A stretch of DNA of 15,428 nucleotides. It comes from Cyanobacteria bacterium UBA9971. Its GTDB lineage: Bacteria > Cyanobacteriota > Vampirovibrionia > Gastranaerophilales > UBA9971. Positions 1 to 8,188 of the stretch are shown here, in pieces. Numbering within the stretch: position 1 is the stretch's first letter; every line of letters begins with the position of its first letter. The translations under genes and the position numbers were made by a program. The notes beneath the pieces were generated by a model that ran no database searches, was not told where the DNA came from, and saw only the letters and a list, made by a program, of their open reading frames with translations. The stretch lies in assembly GCA_003499955.1 (NCBI GenBank), contig DNRP01000076.1, forward strand, positions 19,765 through 35,192. The letters run 5' to 3'.

Positions 1-797
1 TGAAAACCAATCCTTGTCGGCACGTTTAAATTATAAACAAATTCCTGTAAAGCTTGTTTGACATCTTTATAGCTTAAATTATCATATTTTATAAAAGGCG
101 CAAGAAGAGTATCCGCGTTTGAAAAAGCCTGCGCTCCTGCCGATTCACCCTGAAGAGTAAAAAGAAAATTAACCATCTGCCCTAAGGCAGTTCTAAAGCG
201 TTTTGGAGGTCTGCTCTCAATTTTCCCCGGCGCACCCTTAAATCCTTCCATTAATAAGTCATTTAAGTCCCAACCAACGCAGTAAACAGAAAGCACGTTT
301 AAATCATGGATATGAAAATCACCGTTAAGATGTGCTTCTTTTACTTCTTTGGAATAAATCTTGTTTAACCAGTATGTTTTATTGACTTCCGAGGAAATAT
401 AATTGTTTAACCCTTGCAAAGAAAAAGACATGTTGCTGTTTTCCTTGACTTTCCAGTCCAACTGGTCAAGATATTTATCAATAAGCTCAATTTTATCCTG
501 ATTAACGATTTCTCGTAATTTTATATGCTGATCTCTATAAATAGCGTATGCTTTAGCTGTTTTATGATAAGGAGAATCCATCAGGGTTTCTTCTACGATA
601 TCCTGAATTTCTTCAACAGAAGGAATTTTATTGCTGATTGTTTTATGCGCAAGGCTTATAGCTTTTACAGCAAGACTATAGGCAGTTTCTTTATCAAATT
701 CACCTGTTGCTTTGCCGGCTTTCGAGATAGCGTTAATGATTCTTTCCCGCTCAAAATCAATAACAGCTCCATCTCTTTTTTTTATCTTATCAAACAT
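1..797 (-). CDS. nrdD: Anaerobic (class III) ribonucleoside-triphosphate reductase, N-terminal part; runs off the left edge
   Basis: Reduces ribonucleoside triphosphates to deoxynucleotides with a glycyl radical, in the cytoplasm, without oxygen. The first 265 residues are present. Residues 3 to about 95 form an ATP-cone (IKKRDGAVIDF at the start), the allosteric nucleotide domain. The catalytic barrel follows, with FHIHDL at 161-166, YCVGWDL at 172-178, GESAGAQAFSNADTLLAPF at 217-235 and NVPTRIGF at 258-265, all typical of NrdD. Cys173 is the likely first active-site cysteine by position. The glycyl-radical loop and zinc site lie beyond the window. The ATG at 797 is the first in frame; an AGGAG sits about 14 nt upstream and overlaps the end of fliI, so the two genes are close enough to be cotranscribed. 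No nrdG activase is visible here. I am very sure of the family. Confidence 0.95.
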   Translation of the reverse strand, partial: MFDKIKKRDGAVIDFERERIINAISKAGKATGEFDKETAYSLAVKAISLAHKTISNKIPSVEEIQDIVEETLMDSPYHKTAKAYAIYRDQHIKLREIVNQDKIELIDKYLDQLDWKVKENSNMSFSLQGLNNYISSEVNKTYWLNKIYSKEVKEAHLNGDFHIHDLNVLSVYCVGWDLNDLLMEGFKGAPGKIESRPPKRFRTALGQMVNFLFTLQGESAGAQAFSNADTLLAPFIKYDNLSYKDVKQALQEFVYNLNVPTRIGF

Positions 798-814
798 CTG
801 TTTTAATTGTTCTC

Positions 815-2158
815 CTAAATGTCAATATTCGCCATCATTTGTTTTATGGTATTTATAGTGCCGTTCATATTCACAGAATCAGCGGTTTTTTGCTGTAAAA
901 AAGCGTTAATACTCGGCATCATTTGAATAGCAAGATCAAGCTGCTGATTTGAACCCGGCTGATACATACCAACGTCAATCAAATCTTTATTTTCTCTATA
1001 CATGGCAAGCATCTTACGCATTTTTGCAGCGGCATCCATGTGTTCCTGATCACATATTTCAGTAAAAAGCCTGCTAACACTCCCCAAAACATCGATAGCC
1101 GGATAATGGTTCATCTCCGCAACTTTTCGCGAAAGAAATATATGCCCGTCTACAATACCTCTTACTGTATCTACCACAGGGTCGTTAATGTCATCACCTT
1201 CCATAAGCACTGTATAAAGAGCTGTAATTGAACCTTTAGGGCTTGCGCCTGATCTTTCAAGGATTTTTTGAAGCCATGAAAAGATAGAAGGCGGATAACC
1301 TTTCATAGTAGGAGGCTCTCCAATAGAAAGACCCACTTCTCTTCCCGCCATAGCGCATCTTGTAACGGTATCAGTCATTAAAAATACTTTTTTACCCTGA
1401 TCCCTAAAATATTCACAAACAGCAGTAGCTGTTTGAAGAGCTTTCATCCTGATAAGAGGGGGTTGGTCGCCTGTAGAACAAACAAGAACGGATTTTTTCA
1501 TACCTTCAGGACCGAGAGAATTTTCTATAAACTCTTTAACTTCCCGTCCCCGCTCTCCGATAAGCGCCATTACGTTGACATCAGCCTCGGAATTTCTGGC
1601 AATCATGCCGAGCATTGTGCTTTTACCTACGCCGCTTCCTGCAAAAAGCCCCATCCTTTGACCTGCTCCCAACGTGAGCATTCCGTCTATAGCTCTTATT
1701 CCGGTTGAAAACTTGCTTTTTATGATTGGACGGGTAAATGCATCCGGCGGAGAATTTTCTACAGAAACATATTTTGCGTTTGATGTGTCCAGAGGTCTTC
1801 CGTCAAGCGGAATCCCAAGAGGATTTATAAGCCTGCCCAACAAAAAATCGCCAACAGGAACCATAATAGGTTTTCCCGTGGAAGTAACAAGACTTCCCTG
1901 CGCAATTCCGCCACCATCATAAAGAAGCAGCATCTGAGCCGCATCTCCCTTAAATGCAACGACTTCAGCAGGTTTTTTAGACCCGTCAGCCGTTTCTATA
2001 AAACACAAATCCCCTATCTTAAGACCGGGAAGCTTTGCTTCAACAGTAAGACCGAGAAGCTTCGATACAGTTCCTTTGTATTGAAAGGTTTCCGTGATAT
2101 TAATTATATCAAGAGCTTTGTCTTTTATTTGAGAGATTTTATCTTTTGAAATATGCAT
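815..2158 (-). CDS. fliI: Flagellum-specific type III export ATPase FliI
   Basis: Hexameric ATPase at the cytoplasmic face of the export gate; it unloads and unfolds flagellar substrates together with FliH. The 447 residues match the usual length. Walker A is AGSGVGKST at 173-181, followed by GERGREVKEF at about 201-210. The Walker B strand is VFLMTD at 258-263, running into TVTRCAMAGREVGLSIGEPP. The C-terminal segment has the FliI/F1-beta-like IDVLGSVSRLF and ends with helices typical of the family. No Shine-Dalgarno is obvious before ATG 2158, and the 32-residue reading frame upstream stops only 12 nt earlier, so its translation may be coupled. FliJ, the usual downstream neighbour, is absent; nrdD follows instead. 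Confidence 0.97.
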   Translation of the reverse strand: MHISKDKISQIKDKALDIINITETFQYKGTVSKLLGLTVEAKLPGLKIGDLCFIETADGSKKPAEVVAFKGDAAQMLLLYDGGGIAQGSLVTSTGKPIMVPVGDFLLGRLINPLGIPLDGRPLDTSNAKYVSVENSPPDAFTRPIIKSKFSTGIRAIDGMLTLGAGQRMGLFAGSGVGKSTMLGMIARNSEADVNVMALIGERGREVKEFIENSLGPEGMKKSVLVCSTGDQPPLIRMKALQTATAVCEYFRDQGKKVFLMTDTVTRCAMAGREVGLSIGEPPTMKGYPPSIFSWLQKILERSGASPKGSITALYTVLMEGDDINDPVVDTVRGIVDGHIFLSRKVAEMNHYPAIDVLGSVSRLFTEICDQEHMDAAAKMRKMLAMYRENKDLIDVGMYQPGSNQQLDLAIQMMPSINAFLQQKTADSVNMNGTINTIKQMMANIDI

Positions 2159-2170
2159 ATTAATTCTGGT

Positions 2171-2269
2171 TTACCAGCCCAAGGCTCTTAATTTAAGCAC
2201 TCCTCTTATAGTAATAAAAGCAAAAGTTGATAATATAATAAAAAGTATAAACCCATCTAAATAACTCAT
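2171..2269 (-). CDS. 32-residue single-helix membrane protein, unknown function
   Basis: A very short gene: MSYLDGFILFIILSTFAFIT, then IRGVLKLRALGW, with TAA at 2171-2173. Residues 7-22 are one strongly hydrophobic helix, followed by three basic residues, so it should sit in the inner membrane with a short positive cytoplasmic tail. A GAGG lies 5 nt before the ATG, which is a good ribosome binding site. It sits 7 nt after the stop of the preceding small membrane frame and 12 nt before fliI, in a tight operon arrangement. Size, ribosome site and packing suggest it is real. I do not recognise the family; a role alongside the export gate is only inference from position. Confidence 0.55.
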   Translation of the reverse strand: MSYLDGFILFIILSTFAFITIRGVLKLRALGW

Positions 2270-2276
2270 AAAAACC

Positions 2277-2515
2277 TCATTTCAAAATATTGTCTAATTT
2301 TTTAGTAACACTTGATAAACCTTCAAAAAATAAATAATTAAAATATGAACCGACTATTAGCAAAAATAATTTAGGTAAATTTGCAAACGAAATTAAAGGA
2401 AATGTAAGTGAAAGGACTAAACCTGCAAGCCCGCCTGTTAATACTATCATTGCTGCCCAGAGAGTTTTTTTTGTTCAATTAAACTGTCTATTAATTTTTC
2501 CTGCTTTTTATCCAT
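2277..2515 (-). CDS. Two-helix small membrane protein whose frame is split at an A8 tract (programmed shift, indel or pseudogene)
   Basis: Frame one begins at ATG 2515 and reads MDKKQEKLIDSLIEQKK, then LSGQQ and a stop (2447-2449). A second frame overlaps that stop as ATGA, starting at 2450, and gives 57 residues to TGA at 2277. Shifting -1 at the A8 run joins them as ..EQKK-TLWAAMIVLTGG.., a continuous 79-residue protein with a charged N-terminal helix and two membrane helices (about residues 19-38 and 49-66). The joined version looks like one natural protein, because the hydrophobic helix begins exactly where the frames meet. It lies between flhA and the 32-residue gene. Ribosomal slippage on A_AAA_AAA, transcriptional slippage, re-initiation at the ATGA, a sequencing error in the homopolymer, or a true mutation are all possible. 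Family not recognised. Confidence 0.55.
2465..2472 (-). other. A8 slippery tract at the junction of the split membrane gene
   Basis: On the minus strand the codons are CAA AAA AAA CTC. The last A of CAA plus the two AAA codons form the A_AAA_AAA heptamer, on which both tRNAs can re-pair after a -1 shift; the next codon is then ACT and the long downstream frame is entered. A run of eight A is also enough for RNA-polymerase slippage in AT-rich bacteria. I did not find a clear Shine-Dalgarno-like stimulator just upstream. Confidence 0.45.
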
Positions 2516-2557
2516 AATTCAATTTTAATCCTTTTTTTACAATAAGCAATAAAATAA

Positions 2558-4654
2558 TTAACTGTAACTCATTGATTCTTCGCCAATAATATCAACCTGT
2601 TCAACCCTAATATCAGTGATAAGTTCACTGTAGGAAAGAACAACGACAGTTGGAATATGTCTTTCAAGTAACTGATAAAGAGGAAGCCTGATTCGTGGCG
2701 AACAAAGTATTACAGGCTGTTGACCTATTGTTTGATGCGCCCTCATAAGAACAGTTGCGGCATATTCTATTAATTCCTGTACCTGCAAAGGATTTAACAG
2801 GAACATAGTTCCAAGTTCTGTTCTCTGACAGGAATCATCAAGAACTTTTTCCCATTCCTGCGAAAGTGTAACAACATGAAGCACTTTATCATTAGTTGCA
2901 TTGCCAAGACATATTTGTCTTCCAAGTGCTGCACGCAGTCTTTCAGAAAGAATATCAGGCTCTTTGGAGAACCTTGCAAAGTCGCAGAGTCTTTCAAATA
3001 TAAATATAATGTCTTTGATGGAAACTTTTTCGCGTAAAAGATTGACAAATATCTTACGCAGATCGCTGGTTGAGATAATAGCAGGCACAAGATCATTAAT
3101 AAGAGTCGGATCTTGAGTTTTAACGAGTTCCATAAGCTTGATAACATCGGTTTTTGTCATAATTTCGTCTACATATCTGCGTAAACTGTCTTGTAAGTGC
3201 GAAACAATCGCATCTGTTGCATCAATGCCCATAATTTTTTCGCCTTCCTGAAGCTGTTCCGGCTTTATCCAGTAAACAGGCTGTTGATAAGTCGGATCAA
3301 CTCCGGTTATAACATCATTAGGAACAGCCTTACCAAAGCTTTCCCATTGATCTGCGATAACCATAAGCCTTTCAGGATAAACTAACCCTGTCGCTACAGA
3401 ATTATTTCTTATAGAAATCAAATATTCGTTGTCACCAATGGCCGAACTGTCCATAATTCTTATACTTGGAATAATATACCCAAATTCGTCAGTCATTCTC
3501 TGTCTCAAAGCCGCAATTTTAGCAAGAAGCTGCCCTTCTTGTTCTGGATCAGCTATGGAAAGCAATCCATTTCCGACTTGTAAGCTTAAAATATCAACAC
3601 CAAGGCGTTCATACATTTTGTTAGGATTGACAAGATCCTGCATGTTCTGTTTTACAGACTCCAATTCACTATACTGGCTTTGTACATCATGTTGAATAAG
3701 AACAGTAAATGCCGTAAAGAAAAGAAATAGAGCAAGTACCGCAAAAGTAAACCAGGGAAACCCTGTAAAACTTGAAGTTAAGGCAATAAACATAAGAAAC
3801 CCGCCAGAAAGCCACAAACTATTAGGTTTGTTTGAAACCTGCGCGACTATATCCCGGGCTAAACTCGAACTTGAAGCTGTAGTCCTTGTCATTGTAATAC
3901 CGCAAGAGATAGCCATTAATAAAGAAGGGAGCTGAGCGCCAAGGCCGTCACCTATTGTCAGCTTAGTAAAGGTTTCTACGGCATCGGCAGGCTGCATACC
4001 CATTGTTAGAACACCTACGGCTAATCCTCCGATAATATTTATAACTGTAATAATAATACCTGCAATAGTATCCCCTTTTACAAACTTCATAGCACCGTCA
4101 AGAGCACCGTAAAGAGATGATTCTCTTTGAAGATCTTCTCTTCTTCTTACTGCTTCTTCAGGAGAAATAAGCCCCTGGTTAAAATCAGAGTCGATAGTCA
4201 TTTGTTTTCCGGGCATAGCATCGAGAGCAAACCTTGCGGAAACTTCCGCTATACGTTCAGAACCTTTTGTAATTACAATAAATTGAACAATTGTAATGAT
4301 AAGGAATATTACAAAACCTACAATCAAACTTCCGCCTGTTACAAACTCTCCAAAGGTTTCAATAACTTTACCGGCTTCCGCTTTTGTAAGAATCGCCCTT
4401 GTTGCCGCAATTGAAAGAACCAGCCTGAATAATGTTCCAATAAGGATAACAGATGGAAAAGCAGCCATATCAAGAGGTCTTTGCACATAAAGCGACATAG
4501 CCATAAGAACTATACCGAGTGTAATGTTTAAACTTATAAAAACATCGATGATTACAGGAGGCAGTTCAATAATGAGGATAACAATAAGCCCGAGTACAAA
4601 TATACCAAGGGCAAATTCTCCGAGCATTCCTCTTTGTTCCTGCGCTTGAGACAA
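2558..4654 (-). CDS. flhA: Flagellar type III export gate protein FlhA
   Basis: Inner-membrane ring protein of the export gate; its cytoplasmic domains dock chaperone-substrate complexes. The 698 residues match the usual size. The N-terminal half has about eight membrane helices. GTLFRLVLSIAATRAIL is the family's FRLAL..TR segment. The cytoplasmic loop has TKGSERIAEVSARFALDAMP and GKQMTIDSDFNQGLI, followed by RREDLQRESSLYGALDGA and MKFVKGDTIAG, which separates FlhA-family proteins from unrelated transporters. The soluble C-terminal domain starts near residue 330. The start is TTG at 4654, with a strong AGGAGG 4 nt before it; the ATG at residue 10 is an alternative. It follows fliH by 32 nt. 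Virulence-type homologues (SctV) are excluded by the flagellar neighbours. Confidence 0.97.
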   Translation of the reverse strand: MSQAQEQRGMLGEFALGIFVLGLIVILIIELPPVIIDVFISLNITLGIVLMAMSLYVQRPLDMAAFPSVILIGTLFRLVLSIAATRAILTKAEAGKVIETFGEFVTGGSLIVGFVIFLIITIVQFIVITKGSERIAEVSARFALDAMPGKQMTIDSDFNQGLISPEEAVRRREDLQRESSLYGALDGAMKFVKGDTIAGIIITVINIIGGLAVGVLTMGMQPADAVETFTKLTIGDGLGAQLPSLLMAISCGITMTRTTASSSSLARDIVAQVSNKPNSLWLSGGFLMFIALTSSFTGFPWFTFAVLALFLFFTAFTVLIQHDVQSQYSELESVKQNMQDLVNPNKMYERLGVDILSLQVGNGLLSIADPEQEGQLLAKIAALRQRMTDEFGYIIPSIRIMDSSAIGDNEYLISIRNNSVATGLVYPERLMVIADQWESFGKAVPNDVITGVDPTYQQPVYWIKPEQLQEGEKIMGIDATDAIVSHLQDSLRRYVDEIMTKTDVIKLMELVKTQDPTLINDLVPAIISTSDLRKIFVNLLREKVSIKDIIFIFERLCDFARFSKEPDILSERLRAALGRQICLGNATNDKVLHVVTLSQEWEKVLDDSCQRTELGTMFLLNPLQVQELIEYAATVLMRAHQTIGQQPVILCSPRIRLPLYQLLERHIPTVVVLSYSELITDIRVEQVDIIGEESMSYS

Positions 4655-4686
4655 ATTTCCTCCTGTGTCTTATTGTTATTCTCTAA

Positions 4687-5391
4687 CTATAATCCCGCTT
4701 CAAGTGCTTTTTGTAAAATTTGAAGCTGTGTTGAGAACCTTGCATCAATTATTCCGCTTTTCGTTTCTACAATGCAACTTCCCCAGTCTACTTTTTCATC
4801 TTTAATTACGGTAATTTTAGTATTAGAATCACCGTAAGGATATAAATCAGGTATGTTTTCTTGAATTGATTGCATATCAGCAGGATTTGTCCTGACCATT
4901 ATGTTTGTTTCGCCTTTGCCTAAAGACTTTATCACTTCTGATACAATATTTAAGACAATGGTGTCATCAATTTCAAGCTGTTTTTTAATTACTTTTTCGG
5001 CAACTTTTACCGCTAAAAAAGCAATATCAGGAGCAGCCTGTTCCATTGCTCTTTCTTTTGTTTGAAGAAGCACTGTAATAGCTTGATTTAATTTTTTCAA
5101 TTCTTCTTTTGAAAGTTCAATTCCGTAATCAAAACCTTCTTTTGCCGCCGATTCTTTTATTGCGTTAGCTTCTTCCTGCGCTCTTGAGATAAGATTTCTG
5201 TCCTCGGTGCGTCTATAACCTCTTCTCCTGTCACCTCTTCGTCTTTCTTGCCTCTCTTTTATTAAAGGCTGCTGAAATGAGGGAACAGAAGGTTTTTTTG
5301 CAACAGGTTTAACCGTCAAATCATTATTTTGTTTAAGCTGATTTGAATTTAAAGGATCATTTGAATTATTTTTATTTTTTTTGATAATCAT
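4687..5391 (-). CDS. fliH: Flagellar assembly protein FliH (ATPase stator/regulator)
   Basis: Forms the peripheral stalk that links the FliI ATPase to the switch, like the b/delta stalk of F1 ATPase. The 234 residues include a low-complexity N-terminus, a very basic patch at about 46-65 (KERQERRRGDRRRGYRR), a helical AQEEANAIKESAAKEGFDYG segment with FliH-style small-residue spacing, and the C-terminal FliH/YscL domain with AFLAVKVAEKVIKKQL and VKSGIIDARF-like KSGIIDARFSTQL. The only Trp is in KVDWGS; the N-terminal Trp residues used by E. coli FliH for docking are not present. The ATG at 5391 has no good Shine-Dalgarno. A 93-nt spacer separates it from the fliG-position gene. Confidence 0.9.
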   Translation of the reverse strand: MIIKKNKNNSNDPLNSNQLKQNNDLTVKPVAKKPSVPSFQQPLIKERQERRRGDRRRGYRRTEDRNLISRAQEEANAIKESAAKEGFDYGIELSKEELKKLNQAITVLLQTKERAMEQAAPDIAFLAVKVAEKVIKKQLEIDDTIVLNIVSEVIKSLGKGETNIMVRTNPADMQSIQENIPDLYPYGDSNTKITVIKDEKVDWGSCIVETKSGIIDARFSTQLQILQKALEAGL

Positions 5392-5484
5392 ATCGGCATT
5401 TTAACCATTATAATCCATTTTTAATTTTACTGTTTTCGGATCAAAAATGCCATTTTGTAACAAAAGTTCATTGATAACTCAAAA

Positions 5485-6435
5485 CTAATTTTGTGGAGCA
5501 AGCTTTGATCTAACGTAAGTATATAATATTTTGGCAATATAAGGAGAAAATTCAACTTTTAAAGCTTTTGAAGTGCTTTCAAAAAGGCAAGTTTCAACAT
5601 AATCAAGAATTAAAGATCTTTCATAGCTTAATGTATTAAAAATTTCTTCATCATTAAATCTTTTTTTCAAAGCTTTTATCCCTGCGACAACTTCTGTTAT
5701 TTTAGGTCTTGCAATATTTGCGACACTTTTTTTCAAATCTGTCAAGTATTGATAAACTAAAGAAGGATCTATTTTTTGCTCAAGCCCTTCTATATTTAGA
5801 TAAGAATTTATTTTTTGTTGTTCTTCGGGACTAAAATTTGAAAGAATACTATCAACTTTTTCTTTTGACATTTTTTTCAATACTATTGCTACTGCGGCAT
5901 ATTTTATAATTTTATCTTCGTCTTCAATTGCAGAACCACCGGATTCTTTTGCCATACTGTCGACGTTAGAATAAGAGATTACCTCATTAACTTTGTCTTC
6001 AGGTATAACTCCTGCTTTTGCAAGACCGTTTATGCATGATTCATAAGCAGCTGTAACTTGTAATTCTATGGTTGCAGCAATTTTTGTTTGATCTTGTTTT
6101 TCTATAAATGATTGTATGGCAACCTGTAAAGCAGCAAAAGCTACTTGTTGAAGGATTTCAGCCCAATGTTCAGTAGGAATATCCGCTCTTATAATGTCAA
6201 TATTTTTATGAAAAGTCCATTCACCAATAAATTGAACAATTGTTCTGGCTTGTTCGTCATCCAACTGCTGATTAAAACGTTCAATAAGATGATTTCCGGC
6301 AATTAAGCTAAATTCAAAGACTTTTTTGGCAACATAATTTTTTTGCTCATCTGTTAAATCAGCAGGTACATAATTTATTGCCTGTTGTGCCAGATCTTTT
6401 GCAAATTCTTGCGGATTTAAACTAGTTATAGCCAA
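5485..6435 (-). CDS. Divergent protein in the fliG position; FliG-N-like segment but no recognisable torque domain
   Basis: It lies between fliF and fliH, where FliG (switch and torque protein on the MS ring) normally sits. The 316 residues are almost entirely helical, without membrane segments. Residues 175-213 (DKIIKYAAVAIVLKKMSKEK, then VDSILSNFSPEEQQKINSYL) resemble the FliG N-terminal repeat, KAAILLL..L....A..IL..LSPEE...I. In ordinary FliG that unit is at the very N-terminus; here about 170 unfamiliar helical residues precede it. The C-terminal 80 residues show neither the family's EDL..LDDR..Q..LREV torque helix nor its EHPQ/MFXF-type middle motifs. The start is TTG at 6435, with GAGGAG 8 nt upstream; gap to fliF is 29 nt. 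FliG replacement is inferred from position plus this motif. It could instead be a separate FliF-associated protein, with a true fliG elsewhere. Confidence 0.6.
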   Translation of the reverse strand: MAITSLNPQEFAKDLAQQAINYVPADLTDEQKNYVAKKVFEFSLIAGNHLIERFNQQLDDEQARTIVQFIGEWTFHKNIDIIRADIPTEHWAEILQQVAFAALQVAIQSFIEKQDQTKIAATIELQVTAAYESCINGLAKAGVIPEDKVNEVISYSNVDSMAKESGGSAIEDEDKIIKYAAVAIVLKKMSKEKVDSILSNFSPEEQQKINSYLNIEGLEQKIDPSLVYQYLTDLKKSVANIARPKITEVVAGIKALKKRFNDEEIFNTLSYERSLILDYVETCLFESTSKALKVEFSPYIAKILYTYVRSKLAPQN

Positions 6436-6464
6436 CTATGTTACTCCTCTGCCCTTATTTTTTA

Positions 6465-8105
6465 TTAATTTGAAGTTTCTATCCAGCTTTTTAAGGTTGT
6501 TGCAAATTCTTTTTCATCAATATCTTCTTCAATATTTTCTTGTATATCCTGAATTGTACTTCTAAGATCAGGAATAGCTGCCTGTGGCTGCTGCTGTTGA
6601 GCTGTTGTTAAATTTTGATACATTTGCTGCTGTATATTTTGAAGCTGATTTGCTTTTTGATGAGCATCCTGTAAAGCTTTTTCCTGATTTATAGTTCTTT
6701 CTAAAAGATGGTCGATTTCTCTTTGTTGCTTGGAAGCAGTATCTTTAGTTCTTCCTCCTATGAACGCAAGCCCTAATATTAAGCCTCCGCCCAATAAAGC
6801 TGCTACTGTCCACCATGGATTTCCTGAATTTTCAGGCTCGGGTTTTTGAACAGGTCTTTCGTTTGCCAGATAAGGGTTTATATTATCAGCAAAGGCTATT
6901 TCAACATTTTGCGCGTTTGCTTTAGGGTTTGCTGTTCTGGCAATAAGTTCTTTAAGCTGAGGAATAGTCATCTCAGTAGGAATTGAACCCTGATTTATGG
7001 TAACCGCAATTGATATTTCTTCAAGTATTCCCGGCTTTTTAAACTCGGTGGTCTGTGTTTGACCGACTTTATAACTGTATTCTTCCGCATTTCTTGCATA
7101 ATTTCTGTTTTGGCTTGATTCGGGAGAAGGAAGACCGCCCGGCAAGAAAGAACTAACCGCATTGCTCATCTTGCTTCTGTCTTGAGATCTGTCACCGAGG
7201 TCTTCAGTAAATTTTTGTTTACTTCCTACGGTGGAATCCTGCGGATTATAAGTAATTTTAGCGGTTTCAACAGGAACTTCTCTTAAATAAGTGCTTACAG
7301 TGACAACATAATTGCCTTTTCCGAGCAACCTGTCAAGCTGGGCATTTATTTTTCTCTTCATGTAAGTATCTTTTTCTTCCTGCATGTCGAGCATATTAGC
7401 GCTGGCATCTTCTACGCTTGAATAAACGTTTCCGTTTGTATCTGTAATCGAGATATTTTCAGCATTAAGATCTTCTACACTTCCCATTATAAGGTTTAAG
7501 ACTGATTTTATAATATTTCTGTCAAGTTTGTCTTCTGAAGAATCAACCACAAGTTGAATTGTTGCTGTAGTAGGCTGCTGCATAGCAGTAAAAATAGTAT
7601 CTTTAGGTATTGAAACAAAAACAGAAGCATCATTTATTCTGGGTAATTTTTTTATAAGCCTTGCAAGTTCACCATTAATAGCTCTTGAAAGTCTGATTCT
7701 CTTGTCTTCTCTTGAAGAAGTGAAATCGCCTTTGTCAAAAACCTCAAGACCAACGTTTTTATCCATAAGACCGCTTTTTACAATATGTATTATGGCATTA
7801 TCTTTTTGGTCTTCAGTAATTTTATCTTTAGGAGAGAGAACAAGCTCAATTTTAGAACCTTTCCCACCTTTTCTTACAGTAATTCCTTCTTGTGCAAGTA
7901 AAGCCTGTATTTCAAGAGCCTTTCCTACACTATCAGTTGTCATAAGAGGAACTTCTTCTTTAATTTCAGGTGATTTTACAGCTTCTGCTTCTTTTGAACC
8001 TTTTGAAGAAGACACCATAAAAACAGCAAAAACAATTACAACTATTACAGCTACAGTTATTCCTATTAAGGCCGGTTTATTTTGAGCTAAAGACTGCGGA
8101 TTCAC
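6465..8105 (-). CDS. fliF: Flagellar MS-ring protein FliF
   Basis: Forms the membrane ring on which the rod and switch assemble. The 546 residues have the usual layout: membrane helix at about 11-32, periplasmic ring-building domains including DSVGKALEIQALLAQEGI and RLSRAINGELARLIKKLPRI (RBM1/RBM2), then NYVVTVSTYLREVPVETAKI, a loop SSFLPGGLPSP, and RBM3 ending in ISIAVTINQG. A second membrane helix follows at about 429-450 (NPWWTVAALLGGGLILGLAF). The cytoplasmic tail is long, glutamine-rich and coiled-coil-like, and ends in EFATTLKSWIETSN, which matches the FliG-binding tail (AxxLRxWL-type) of the family. So a FliG-N partner is expected. The start is GTG at 8105 with a weakly placed GAGAGG. 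Confidence 0.95.
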   Translation of the reverse strand: MNPQSLAQNKPALIGITVAVIVVIVFAVFMVSSSKGSKEAEAVKSPEIKEEVPLMTTDSVGKALEIQALLAQEGITVRKGGKGSKIELVLSPKDKITEDQKDNAIIHIVKSGLMDKNVGLEVFDKGDFTSSREDKRIRLSRAINGELARLIKKLPRINDASVFVSIPKDTIFTAMQQPTTATIQLVVDSSEDKLDRNIIKSVLNLIMGSVEDLNAENISITDTNGNVYSSVEDASANMLDMQEEKDTYMKRKINAQLDRLLGKGNYVVTVSTYLREVPVETAKITYNPQDSTVGSKQKFTEDLGDRSQDRSKMSNAVSSFLPGGLPSPESSQNRNYARNAEEYSYKVGQTQTTEFKKPGILEEISIAVTINQGSIPTEMTIPQLKELIARTANPKANAQNVEIAFADNINPYLANERPVQKPEPENSGNPWWTVAALLGGGLILGLAFIGGRTKDTASKQQREIDHLLERTINQEKALQDAHQKANQLQNIQQQMYQNLTTAQQQQPQAAIPDLRSTIQDIQENIEEDIDEKEFATTLKSWIETSN

Positions 8106-8136
8106 TTTTTAACAACGCCTCTCTCTAAATACTTAA

Positions 8137-8158
8137 TTTGTTTATTTTATTAAACAAA
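8137..8158. repeat. 8-bp inverted repeat in the fliE-fliF spacer
   Basis: TTTGTTTA (8137-8144) and TAAACAAA (8151-8158) are perfect complements around a 6-nt loop. They lie in the 83-nt spacer, just before the fliF start. All A/T except one pair, so it could be a weak RNA hairpin or chance; no T-run follows it in the transcribed direction that would make it a terminator. Confidence 0.35.
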
Positions 8159-8188
8159 CTCCATTACCCTCTAAATTCTTATACTATT

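Noticed and set aside
525..806. 93-codon plus-strand frame
   Set aside because: It is the antisense of nrdD, whose protein has clear family motifs; no ribosome site.
2171..2182. CTGG-TAAA-CCAG hairpin over the stop of the 32-residue gene as a terminator
   Set aside because: Only 4-5 bp, no T-run, and fliI starts 12 nt further on.
5384..5391. GCCGATAT, identical to a SigD-type -10 box, at the fliH start
   Set aside because: No TAAA lies 14-16 nt upstream (the nearest are at 2 and about 22 nt), and the box overlaps the fliH start codon. A chance match is likely.
5408..5484. Open 24-codon stretch (NELLLQNGIFDPKTVKL...) in frame with fliH, before it
   Set aside because: It has no start codon, is bounded by TGA and TAA, and is too short to count. 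It could be a decayed end of a gene, but nothing supports this.
7702..8085. 127-codon plus-strand frame
   Set aside because: Antisense to the FliF periplasmic domain; composition is that of a shadow frame.
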